Shown in pieces: positions 1 through 5,007 of a DNA stretch of 5,007 bases. Source of the DNA: JADJNW01 sp964596135 (GTDB lineage: Bacteria; Bacteroidota; Bacteroidia; Chitinophagales; Saprospiraceae). Both the position numbers and the translations under genes were made by a program. The stretch is from contig CAZQTF010000252.1 of the NCBI GenBank assembly GCA_964596135.1, positions 1-5,007 of the forward strand. Direction: 5' to 3'. The notes under the pieces were generated by a model. It was not told where the DNA came from. It was given only the letters and a program-made list of their open reading frames with translations, and did no database searches. Position 1 is the first letter of the stretch, and each line of letters opens with the position of its first letter.

Positions 1-69
1 TTTTTTATAGTTCTACGATCTTATTATTGAATCATAAATTCGTTACATCATTCATATAATATTCATTTT

Positions 70-702
70 ATGTGCAAGAATACTTTATACAGCCGGTTTT
101 TTGCATGGATGTACGATCCATTTATGCGGCGCTTCGAAGAACGGATATTGCTGAAAAGGCGTCGGCAACTCCTGGAGGATGTTCGGGGCAAGGTGCTGGA
201 ATTGGGCTGCGGCACGGGCATTAATTTTACGTTATATCCGGCGGGAGTGCAGGTGGTCGCCTGTGAACCTTCAACTGCGATGCTCGGCTATGCTTATGAG
301 CGCATGGAGCAGGAAAAAAAGAATATCAAAGCGCAGATTGAGTTGGTGAACGCAGGCATCGGCGATGCGGAACTGGAAAAGTACGTGCCCGCCGGAGGCT
401 TCGATGCAATTGTTTGCACGCTCGTGCTGTGCACCGTGCCAGATCAGGAGGCGGCAATTGCCATCATCAAAAAATGGCTGAAACCCGAAGGAAAATTATA
501 CGTGATCGAACACATTCGCTCCGCCCAACCCCTGGGGCGTTTTTGGCAAAACTTCTTCAATCCGCTGTGGCGGCATCTCGCCGAAGGCTGCAACCTCAAT
601 CGCCAAACCGACAAAGCGCTCAAAGCACATGGTTTTCAGGTAGAAAAAGAAGAATATTTCACCGCTGGTTTGCCTTTGTATCAGGCGGTTTTCCACCGAT
701 AA
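70..702 (+). CDS. Class I SAM-dependent methyltransferase, METTL7/TMT1-like
   Basis: Predicted soluble methyltransferase of 210 aa using S-adenosylmethionine. The Rossmann-fold motif I, VLELGCGTG, is at residues 42-50, followed by the acidic end of strand beta-2 (VVACEPS, E66). A motif IV region, FDAIVCTLVLCTVPD, lies at 111-125, and LKPEGKLYVIEHIR (137-150) forms the later beta-strand. The combination CTLVLC, EH, a Trp-rich FW..FF.PLW stretch (158-167) and GCNLNR (173-178) is the pattern I recall for the METTL7 (TMT1A/B) family, whose human members methylate alkyl thiols. The hydrophobic N-terminal anchor of the animal proteins is absent, so a cytoplasmic enzyme is likely. The substrate cannot be read from the sequence; a thiol or another small molecule is inference. 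ATG at 70 is the first start in frame and has an A/T-rich leader without Shine-Dalgarno. Met14, within MYDPFM, is a possible alternative start. The gene appears to stand alone, 111 bp before the next plus-strand gene. The methyltransferase fold is near certain; the subfamily is moderately sure. Confidence 0.93.
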   Translation: MCKNTLYSRFFAWMYDPFMRRFEERILLKRRRQLLEDVRGKVLELGCGTGINFTLYPAGVQVVACEPSTAMLGYAYERMEQEKKNIKAQIELVNAGIGDAELEKYVPAGGFDAIVCTLVLCTVPDQEAAIAIIKKWLKPEGKLYVIEHIRSAQPLGRFWQNFFNPLWRHLAEGCNLNRQTDKALKAHGFQVEKEEYFTAGLPLYQAVFHR

Positions 703-748
703 GTCGAATTTAATTTTAAAATATTTGTTTTGAATTTACACATTTTTG

Positions 749-779
749 TTGCAAAATTGCCCGTTTTTTGCTAATTTTC
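749..779 (+). promoter_or_regulatory. Possible Bacteroidota-type promoter for the AraC regulator
   Basis: TTG at 749-751 is followed after 20 bp by TAATTTTC at 772-779. This matches seven of eight positions of the TAnnTTTG -7 element with a -33 TTG, as described for Bacteroides primary-sigma promoters. It lies about 35 bp before the ATG at 814. The surrounding DNA is very AT-rich, so a chance match is quite possible. The -7 element overlaps the inverted repeat at 768-792. Confidence 0.27.
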
Positions 780-792
780 AGACAATTAGCAA
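768..792. repeat. Inverted repeat ahead of the AraC regulator, possible operator
   Basis: Two perfect 9-bp arms, TTGCTAATT (768-776) and AATTAGCAA (784-792), are separated by a 7-nt spacer, 22 bp before the ATG at 814. No T-run follows, so a terminator for the upstream methyltransferase is unlikely on this evidence. The position, overlapping the putative -7 element, would suit an operator or an mRNA leader hairpin that controls the regulator gene. The arms are observed; the role is inferred. Confidence 0.4.
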
Positions 793-813
793 GCAAGAAA
801 CACCAAAATCACC

Positions 814-1641
814 ATGATATTTGAAATCCACGTGCCGCCGCCGCCGCTGGGCAATTTCATAGAAATGCTTACATTCTACGAAGATTATGACCCCGGCTAT
901 TCCATCGAACGATTGCTCCCCGAAGGCGTCATTGAAATTATTATTGATCTGACCGAAACCTCCAAATTTATTTTTGACAACAATACCCTGCAAGTCAAAC
1001 AAACGTGCCATACCGCTTGGATATCGGGCATGCGGCGGGAGTTTATCTCCATCAGCGCGGGCGGTCCGCAATCTTCAATGTTTGTCATTCGTTTCCGGCG
1101 AGGCATGGCTTATCCTTTTTTGCAAATACCGATATCAGAACTAAATGATCTGGTGGTGGACGCCGAGCTTATTTTTCAGCATGAATTGAATGATCTGCGC
1201 GAGCAACTCCTGGCAGCCGCTACGCCGCAAAATAAATTTAATATCGCCGAGCATTATTTACTTCAGCGGATACATCATTATACAGACATTCATCCGGCGG
1301 TGCAATACGCGGTACAGCGCATTCTGGAGAATCCTGCAGCGGCGGTTATTCAGAAAATCGTTCAGAAAACAGGTTATTCACATTCACACAAGCATTTCCT
1401 GACGTTGTTCAGCAAATATGTAGGACTTACGCCAAAACAATTCTTGCGCATCAGCAAATTTCAATATGCTGTTCATAAACTGGAGACCATGCATGAAGTG
1501 CAATGGTCGCAAGTGGCTTATGAATGCGGTTATTACGATCAGGCGCATTTTATCAATGATTTCCGGGCATTTTTGAGCTTTTCGCCTTTAGCGTATTTGG
1601 ATGCCAAAGGGGAGATCGTGAATTATATTCCCATTCTTTAG
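814..1641 (+). CDS. AraC-family transcriptional regulator with DUF6597-like N-terminal domain
   Basis: Predicted cytoplasmic DNA-binding regulator of 275 aa. The C-terminal AraC/XylS domain covers about residues 163-263. The first helix-turn-helix lies around 175-200 and leads into the YVGLTPKQFLRISKFQYA linker segment (202-219). The second is WSQVAYECGYYDQAHFINDFRAFLSFSPLAY (231-261, key residues A235, GY 239-240, DQ 242-243, F246, F250, SP 257-258), the classic AraC signature. The N-terminal half (1-115), with a proline-rich start (PPPP at 8-11) and LPEGVIEIIIDL (35-46), resembles the DUF6597 sensor-like domain common in Bacteroidota AraC proteins. The ligand is unknown. The ATG at 814 follows an A/C-rich leader without Shine-Dalgarno. 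The next gene, for a DUF1761 membrane protein, starts 79 bp downstream on the same strand and is a plausible co-transcribed partner or target. The family assignment is secure; the sensor-domain name is less so. Confidence 0.94.
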   Translation: MIFEIHVPPPPLGNFIEMLTFYEDYDPGYSIERLLPEGVIEIIIDLTETSKFIFDNNTLQVKQTCHTAWISGMRREFISISAGGPQSSMFVIRFRRGMAYPFLQIPISELNDLVVDAELIFQHELNDLREQLLAAATPQNKFNIAEHYLLQRIHHYTDIHPAVQYAVQRILENPAAAVIQKIVQKTGYSHSHKHFLTLFSKYVGLTPKQFLRISKFQYAVHKLETMHEVQWSQVAYECGYYDQAHFINDFRAFLSFSPLAYLDAKGEIVNYIPIL

Positions 1642-1720
1642 CATTTTGGGGGAGGTAAATTTTTTCCAATACTTTTTGTTTGCATATTTTTTTCTTTGTT
1701 TCAAAATAAAAACAAAAAAC

Positions 1721-2128
1721 ATGGGCTTTTCTACTATCAACTGGTTAGCCGTGATTGTTGCGGCATTAAGCGCTTTTATCATCGGCGCATTGTGGTATTC
1801 TCCTGCCCTGCTGGGTAAAGTTTGGATGAAAGCCAATGGTTTTACCAACGAAAGCCTGACCGGCGGCAATATGGGCAAAATCTTCGGGCTGGCGTTCCTC
1901 TGGACGCTGATCATGTCGGTCAATCTGGCGATGTTTCTCAATGATCCTTCTACTACCCTAAGTTTTGGCGCCTTTGCCGGTTTTGCGGCTGGTTTTGGCT
2001 GGATAGCGATGGGCTTCTTTGTGGTTGGTTTGTTTGAGCGTCGCCCTACCGCCTGGATGCTGGTCAACGGGGGCTACATGATCGTAGCGCTCACCATTAT
2101 GGGTGTGATCCTGGGCGCATGGCGATAA
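1721..2128 (+). CDS. DUF1761 family small integral membrane protein
   Basis: Predicted inner-membrane protein of 135 aa and unknown function. Four hydrophobic segments are visible at about residues 8-26, 53-73, 82-104 and 112-132. The opening INWLAVIVAALSAFIIGALWYSP (6-28; key features INWLA and GALWYSP) followed by G..WMKANG matches DUF1761 proteins as I know them. I chose the ATG at 1721, preceded by an A-rich stretch typical of Bacteroidota starts. The frame stays open upstream to a TTG at 1646, but those 25 extra codons are low-complexity Phe/Tyr/Lys and the family begins near the INWLA segment. The purine-rich GGGGGAGGT at 1648-1656 resembles a Shine-Dalgarno but has no suitable start just after it, so it is probably fortuitous. 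The gene lies 79 bp after the AraC regulator, and the pair may form an operon. A weak promoter-like TTG-N21-TACTTTTT at 1646-1677 could also serve it alone. Confidence 0.88.
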   Translation: MGFSTINWLAVIVAALSAFIIGALWYSPALLGKVWMKANGFTNESLTGGNMGKIFGLAFLWTLIMSVNLAMFLNDPSTTLSFGAFAGFAAGFGWIAMGFFVVGLFERRPTAWMLVNGGYMIVALTIMGVILGAWR

Positions 2129-2167
2129 AAGAATCATATTTTATTTAGAATTTTTAAAATTCAAATA

Positions 2168-2391
2168 ATGAAAAACAGCATACTTTTCTGTTGCAATCCT
2201 GGCAATTGTTTTGGACTGCAACAGAAAAGTATTGCCTGCTGAAGATCAAAACGCGTACAATTTAATGATATTTATAATACCCTTATGATACAGATAAAGA
2301 TAACCATGAAGTATTTATCACAAATACCGATATCAATGGGGTCAAACAATTAACAAATACTTATAATACGAGCAAGCGCCCGTTTTTGTAA
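2168..2391 (+). pseudogene. Decayed lipoprotein gene with one TolB/PD40-like propeller blade
   Basis: This spacer has no intact gene but holds recognisable coding pieces in three successive frames. From ATG 2168 the frame reads MKNSIL and then meets a stop at 2240. One frame over, from 2187, it reads SVAILAIVLDCNRKV. Joined, the two give a short Lys-bearing n-region, a hydrophobic core and a lipobox-like VLDC. The Asp before Cys is abnormal and is one base (GAC/GGC) from Gly. That frame stops at 2286. The third frame, 2284-2391, reads YDTDKDNHEVFITNTDING, then VKQLTNTYNTSKRPF and a stop. This fits the PD40/WD40-like blade pattern of TolB-type proteins (D.DGN.EIY.MN.DG...QLTN). The remainder of the gene is missing: only 16 bp separate this stop from the end of the minus-strand peptidase gene. 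I infer a surface or periplasmic lipoprotein inactivated by two frameshifts and a 3' deletion. Chance resemblance of the short pieces cannot be excluded. Confidence 0.55.
2180..2232. repeat. Near-perfect inverted repeat with 20-bp arms
   Basis: The arms at 2180-2199 and 2213-2232 are reverse complements at 19 of 20 positions, including 16 consecutive perfect outer pairs (ATACTTTTCTGTTGCA / TGCAACAGAAAAGTAT). The loop is 13 nt (2200-2212). No T-tract follows on either side, so it does not look like an intrinsic terminator. The order GTTGC...GCAAC is opposite to that of an integron attC site. It overlaps the signal-peptide region of the decayed gene and contains the first inferred frameshift. 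It could form a strong hairpin in RNA or single-stranded DNA between the convergent DUF1761 and peptidase genes. Confidence 0.85.
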
Positions 2392-2407
2392 AATGATTTG
2401 AATAATG

Positions 2408-4285
2408 TTACGCCAGGTCTTTCAGATTGCGGGCAAAACCCTTTATACCGGCGGCTTCCATGCGTTGTTGCAATTGCTTGGCATCATTGGAATTGTTGAA
2501 GGCACCGATCACTACTTTGTAAACGGTTTTACCTTCCAATTCATTAATATTCACAATCACTGGCTGCCCAAACAGGCTTTGGAGTTTCTCCGCTTGGATC
2601 AGTACATTTCCGTAATCGTAGAATGCACCGATCTGCACGCCCCAGCCTTCGGCGGGTTGTTTTTGCACATTAAACCGGAATAAACCTTTTCCGCTGGTAA
2701 CACCAGTAATGATTTCTTCTTTCACCGGAGCAGTACCTTGATCTTTGCGGCGCAGCGCTTCGGCTACAGCGCGATCGGCATTGACTCTGCCGTAGCCATA
2801 TTTTACAGAATGCCCATTGAGATATTCGGCTGGGGTACCGATTTTATCGGCGGTTTGCTGTAGAATTTCCTTTACTTCTCTGGCGGTCAAATTCGGATTC
2901 GCGGATAGAATCAAAGCGCAAATACCAGCGACGAGAGGTGTTGAACTGGAAGTACCCCCAAAGTGCTTGTACTGTTGCCCGCGGGAGCGACCATCGTACC
3001 AAAATTTCTGATTGCCGTTGAATCCTGCCAGCCCCTGATCCCACCAGGCGCGTGCCGCAATGATGGGCCAATCGCCATTGGAAGGCGCACAAACACTCAC
3101 TTCCCTGCCCCGATTGGAATACGGCGCATGTTCATCTTTGCTGGTGCAGGCGGCTATGGCAATCACATCGGGATGTGCCGCGTAGAAATTGACAAAATCG
3201 AGATCGTCATTGCCCACAGCAAATAAAATGATGCATCCTTTGCCGTTGCGCCCCTCCTTGGCAGCGCGGGCGATGGCTTGCTCTTTAATCGGCCCCAGGC
3301 TGAAAGTCGCATCGGTGGTGCCCCAGCTACAACTAATGATATCGGCGCCATTTTTTATGCAATATTCAAACATTTGCTCGGTCACGCGATTGCTATAAGA
3401 CGTGCCGCTAATGGGCATAAATTTGGCGTTGGGCGCCGCCCCGACAATGCCTTGCCCGTTGGAAGCCGCCAGGGCAACGCTCGCGCAAGGCGTACCGTGT
3501 GTGTAGCGCGCATCCCCCTGCGTTACTTCCATGGATTGATTCCAAAGATCAAAAGGCTTTACTACTTTGGTACGCAGATCGGGATGCGTGAGATCGAAAC
3601 CATTGTCAATAATAGCGATCGTGATGTCCGGCGATCCGGCATTGCCCAGGCGACGCCAGGCATCCAGCACTTTGGCATCGGCGCCTTTGCGAAGCGGATA
3701 ATCCACATCGGCAACCATGCCGGTATTTTGCAAATGCCATTCGTGCGGGATAAGATCGTCTGGCGGAATCATAAATTCGTATTCATCCAGCGGCGTATCA
3801 AGGTCTGGTTCTGCAAATTTCACAATCGAAAGCTCCTGCAAAGCGTTGGCGACCTTGATCGGATTGGAGGATTCCGGCGTTACGGCGGCTAAAACCCGCT
3901 CCGGTGAACGGCGTTCCACCAGTTTCAATTTAAATGTATCCAGTGCAGCTATTTGGTTAGCTTCCGTTACACCATCGTGAAAGATGATGTAAATATCGCC
4001 GGTTGGAACCAGCGGACGATCGCTTCCTTCCGCATAATAAACATGCGTTCCCACTTCTACTTCATCGCGTTCGCGCACTTCGTCGAGTTTTTCATCTACG
4101 CTGGCGCCGTCCGTTTTTAGCGTCACAATATTGAATCCACCAAGGCTTTTCATCACTTCCTCTTCGACATAATCAGGTTGTTCCAGGCTTCTTTCCTGGG
4201 TAGCCGATGTTTTTAATCCTACCATGTTCCGGCTTTTCCGAAGGATCAGCTCATTTTTTCCGCTTTTGACCTTGAGTTTGCTCAT
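2408..4285 (-). CDS. S8 (subtilisin-like) serine peptidase with C-terminal SPOR domain
   Basis: Predicted subtilase of 625 aa. The catalytic triad is complete: D227 in AIIDNGFD, H263 in HGTPCAS and S446 in GGTSSSTPLVAG, with the oxyanion Asn N359 in FAVGND. The catalytic domain covers about 205-512. Before it, residues 96-163 (GDIYIIFHDGV to VKFAEPD) look like a fervidolysin-type propeptide, and residues 10-92 form a further module I cannot name. The C-terminus (about 545-625; GWGVQIGAF, then TVYKVVIGAF) is a SPOR domain, which in known proteins binds glycan strands stripped of peptide stems. The N-terminus is charged and I see no signal peptide, transmembrane segment or T9SS sorting domain. 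All seven cysteines (267, 309, 319, 351, 380, 399, 456) lie in the catalytic domain. Cell location is therefore unresolved. ATG 4285 precedes a continuous reading frame; Met21 is an alternative start. The gene follows trpS on the same strand, but an intrinsic terminator between them argues for independent transcription. Substrates are unknown. Confidence 0.95.
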   Translation of the reverse strand: MSKLKVKSGKNELILRKSRNMVGLKTSATQERSLEQPDYVEEEVMKSLGGFNIVTLKTDGASVDEKLDEVRERDEVEVGTHVYYAEGSDRPLVPTGDIYIIFHDGVTEANQIAALDTFKLKLVERRSPERVLAAVTPESSNPIKVANALQELSIVKFAEPDLDTPLDEYEFMIPPDDLIPHEWHLQNTGMVADVDYPLRKGADAKVLDAWRRLGNAGSPDITIAIIDNGFDLTHPDLRTKVVKPFDLWNQSMEVTQGDARYTHGTPCASVALAASNGQGIVGAAPNAKFMPISGTSYSNRVTEQMFEYCIKNGADIISCSWGTTDATFSLGPIKEQAIARAAKEGRNGKGCIILFAVGNDDLDFVNFYAAHPDVIAIAACTSKDEHAPYSNRGREVSVCAPSNGDWPIIAARAWWDQGLAGFNGNQKFWYDGRSRGQQYKHFGGTSSSTPLVAGICALILSANPNLTAREVKEILQQTADKIGTPAEYLNGHSVKYGYGRVNADRAVAEALRRKDQGTAPVKEEIITGVTSGKGLFRFNVQKQPAEGWGVQIGAFYDYGNVLIQAEKLQSLFGQPVIVNINELEGKTVYKVVIGAFNNSNDAKQLQQRMEAAGIKGFARNLKDLA

Positions 4286-4364
4286 TTGACAGGTTTTAAA
4301 TGCTTTTATAAAACGTCTTACGGCTTGATGCTATTGGATGTTTCAAAATAAAATCTAAATATAA

Positions 4365-4401
4365 AAAAAGGCCGGACATTACACAAATGCCTGACCTTTT
4401 T
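4365..4401 (-). terminator. Intrinsic terminator of trpS
   Basis: On the minus strand the transcript would read AAAAAGGUCAGGCAU, a 7-nt loop, then AUGUCCGGCCUUUUU and two further U residues. Fourteen of fifteen positions can pair, counting two G-U wobbles and one A-C mismatch. On the plus strand the two wobbles become A-C mismatches, so the hairpin is built for minus-strand transcripts. It lies 29 bp beyond the trpS stop and 80 bp before the peptidase start. Confidence 0.8.
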
Positions 4402-4429
4402 CAGTAAAAATATTAAAATTATTTACACA

Positions 4430-5007
4430 TTAAAATCGTACATTCAGCAAGCCCGCCAGTTCCTTCACTTCGCGGATGGTTTCCTGCGCCACTTTGCGAA
4501 TGTTAGCAGAGGAAGCCTTGATTTGCTCTTTTACGTCTTTTTTGTGGGCATTGATCTCCGCCTTTTGTTCGCGAAAAGGGTTGCTCACTTCGACCAATGC
4601 TTCCGCTACGGTTTCTTTCAAATCCACGTATTTCAAGCTGCCGGCGTTGTAATTGTCCATGAGGCTATCGTGGGCTTCCTGTTTGCCGCAAGCCTTCAGC
4701 AGCGCAAACAGGTTGCGCACACCGGGACTCATTTCGCCTGCCGGGGTATCGCCGGTGTCGGTCACGGCAGAACGAATCTGCTTGCGAATGCGATCTGGTT
4801 CGGCAAAAATATTGATATAATGTTTTTCACCGGCACTTTTACTCATTTTACGGGTTGGGTCGGCAGTGGACATCACGCGCGACACCTCAGTGTACAAGGC
4901 TTCGGGCAGCACGAGATAATCTTTCCCCACTTGATTATTGAAACGCTGACCAATATTGCGCGCCAGTTCCAGATGTTGATCCTGATCGTCGCCTACCGGT
5001 ACATAGT
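4430..5007 (-). CDS. trpS: Tryptophanyl-tRNA synthetase, C-terminal part (5' end outside the window)
   Basis: Class I aminoacyl-tRNA synthetase that charges tRNA-Trp with tryptophan using ATP, in the cytoplasm. About 191 residues are visible. The reading frame is open to the right edge of the window and begins there with YVPVGDDQDQHLEL, the conserved (P)VG.DQ..H.EL segment of the TrpRS active site. The KMSKS loop that stabilises the transition state of amino-acid activation is intact (TRKMSKSAG; the five codons lie at 4849-4835). The C-terminal helical, anticodon-recognising part follows and ends in ELAGLLNVRF. The usual length is about 325-340 aa, so roughly 130-150 N-terminal residues, including the HIGH-type motif, are off the edge. 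The GTG at 4930-4928 is an internal Val codon, not a start, because the conserved VG.DQ block lies upstream of it in the same frame. A strong terminator follows the stop. Nothing in the visible part suggests an inactive copy. Confidence 0.96.
   Translation of the reverse strand, partial: YVPVGDDQDQHLELARNIGQRFNNQVGKDYLVLPEALYTEVSRVMSTADPTRKMSKSAGEKHYINIFAEPDRIRKQIRSAVTDTGDTPAGEMSPGVRNLFALLKACGKQEAHDSLMDNYNAGSLKYVDLKETVAEALVEVSNPFREQKAEINAHKKDVKEQIKASSANIRKVAQETIREVKELAGLLNVRF

Noticed and set aside
27..60. TTGAAT and TATAAT as a sigma70-like promoter before the methyltransferase.
   Set aside because: The 22-bp spacing is too long, the -10 is only 9 bp from the ATG, and the DNA is so AT-rich that such matches are expected.
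1646..1720. TTG-initiated 25-codon N-terminal extension of the DUF1761 protein.
   Set aside because: The extension is low-complexity and the family starts near the INWLA segment. The ATG at 1721 has a typical A-rich leader.
1588..2067. 159-codon open frame on the minus strand opposite the DUF1761 gene.
   Set aside because: It is Pro/Lys-rich antisense translation of transmembrane codons, overlaps two well-supported plus-strand genes, and has no domain.
2180..2232. Integron attC site or intrinsic terminator as an explanation for the long inverted repeat.
   Set aside because: The core orientation (GTTGC..GCAAC) is the reverse of attC R''/R' boxes, there is no integrase or cassette, and no T-tract follows either arm.
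1123..2335. Exact 15-bp repeat CAAATACCGATATCA at 1123-1137 and 2321-2335.
   Set aside because: The copies are read in different frames with unrelated products and the similarity does not extend into the flanks. A coincidence of this length in 5 kb is unlikely but not remarkable.
2368..2387. Weak stem-like sequence followed by TTTTT at the end of the relic, as a possible terminator.
   Set aside because: The pairing is broken into 2-3 bp pieces, and the bases are explained by the TSKRPF codons of the relic.
3278..3892. 204-codon open frame on the plus strand opposite the S8 peptidase.
   Set aside because: It is antisense to well-conserved catalytic-domain sequence, its product is Arg/His/Ile-rich without recognisable motifs, and it has no plausible start context. 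It is a shadow frame.

Overview
The window reads as ordinary chromosomal sequence from a member of the Bacteroidota, probably the Saprospiria/Chitinophagia side. This is inferred from three things: start codons sit in A-rich leaders without Shine-Dalgarno sequences; the gene content includes an AraC regulator with a DUF6597-like sensor and a subtilase ending in a SPOR domain; and AT-rich spacers separate genes of moderate GC. No mobile element, CRISPR array, tRNA or rRNA was seen.

Layout, left to right. A short AT-rich leader precedes a plus-strand class I SAM-dependent methyltransferase (70-702) that resembles the METTL7/TMT1 family. After a 111-bp spacer with an inverted repeat and a possible promoter comes an AraC-family regulator (814-1641). 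A small four-helix membrane protein of the DUF1761 type follows on the same strand (1721-2128), probably co-transcribed with the regulator. The 279-bp spacer 2129-2407 is not empty. It carries a decayed gene in three reading frames (2168-2391): a start codon, a lipoprotein-type signal peptide and one TolB/PD40 beta-propeller blade. A near-perfect 20-bp-armed inverted repeat covers its signal-peptide region.

The right half is on the minus strand. A 625-aa S8 (subtilisin-like) peptidase with a propeptide-like N-terminal region and a C-terminal SPOR domain spans 4285-2408. A 144-bp spacer with an intrinsic terminator separates it from the 3' part of trpS, tryptophanyl-tRNA synthetase, which runs off the right edge.

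Apart from the regulator/DUF1761 pair there is no obvious shared pathway. I found no clearly new multi-gene system. The items most worth a second look are the hidden lipoprotein/PD40 relic with its hairpin, and the contradiction in the subtilase between a cell-wall-binding SPOR domain and the absence of a visible export signal.
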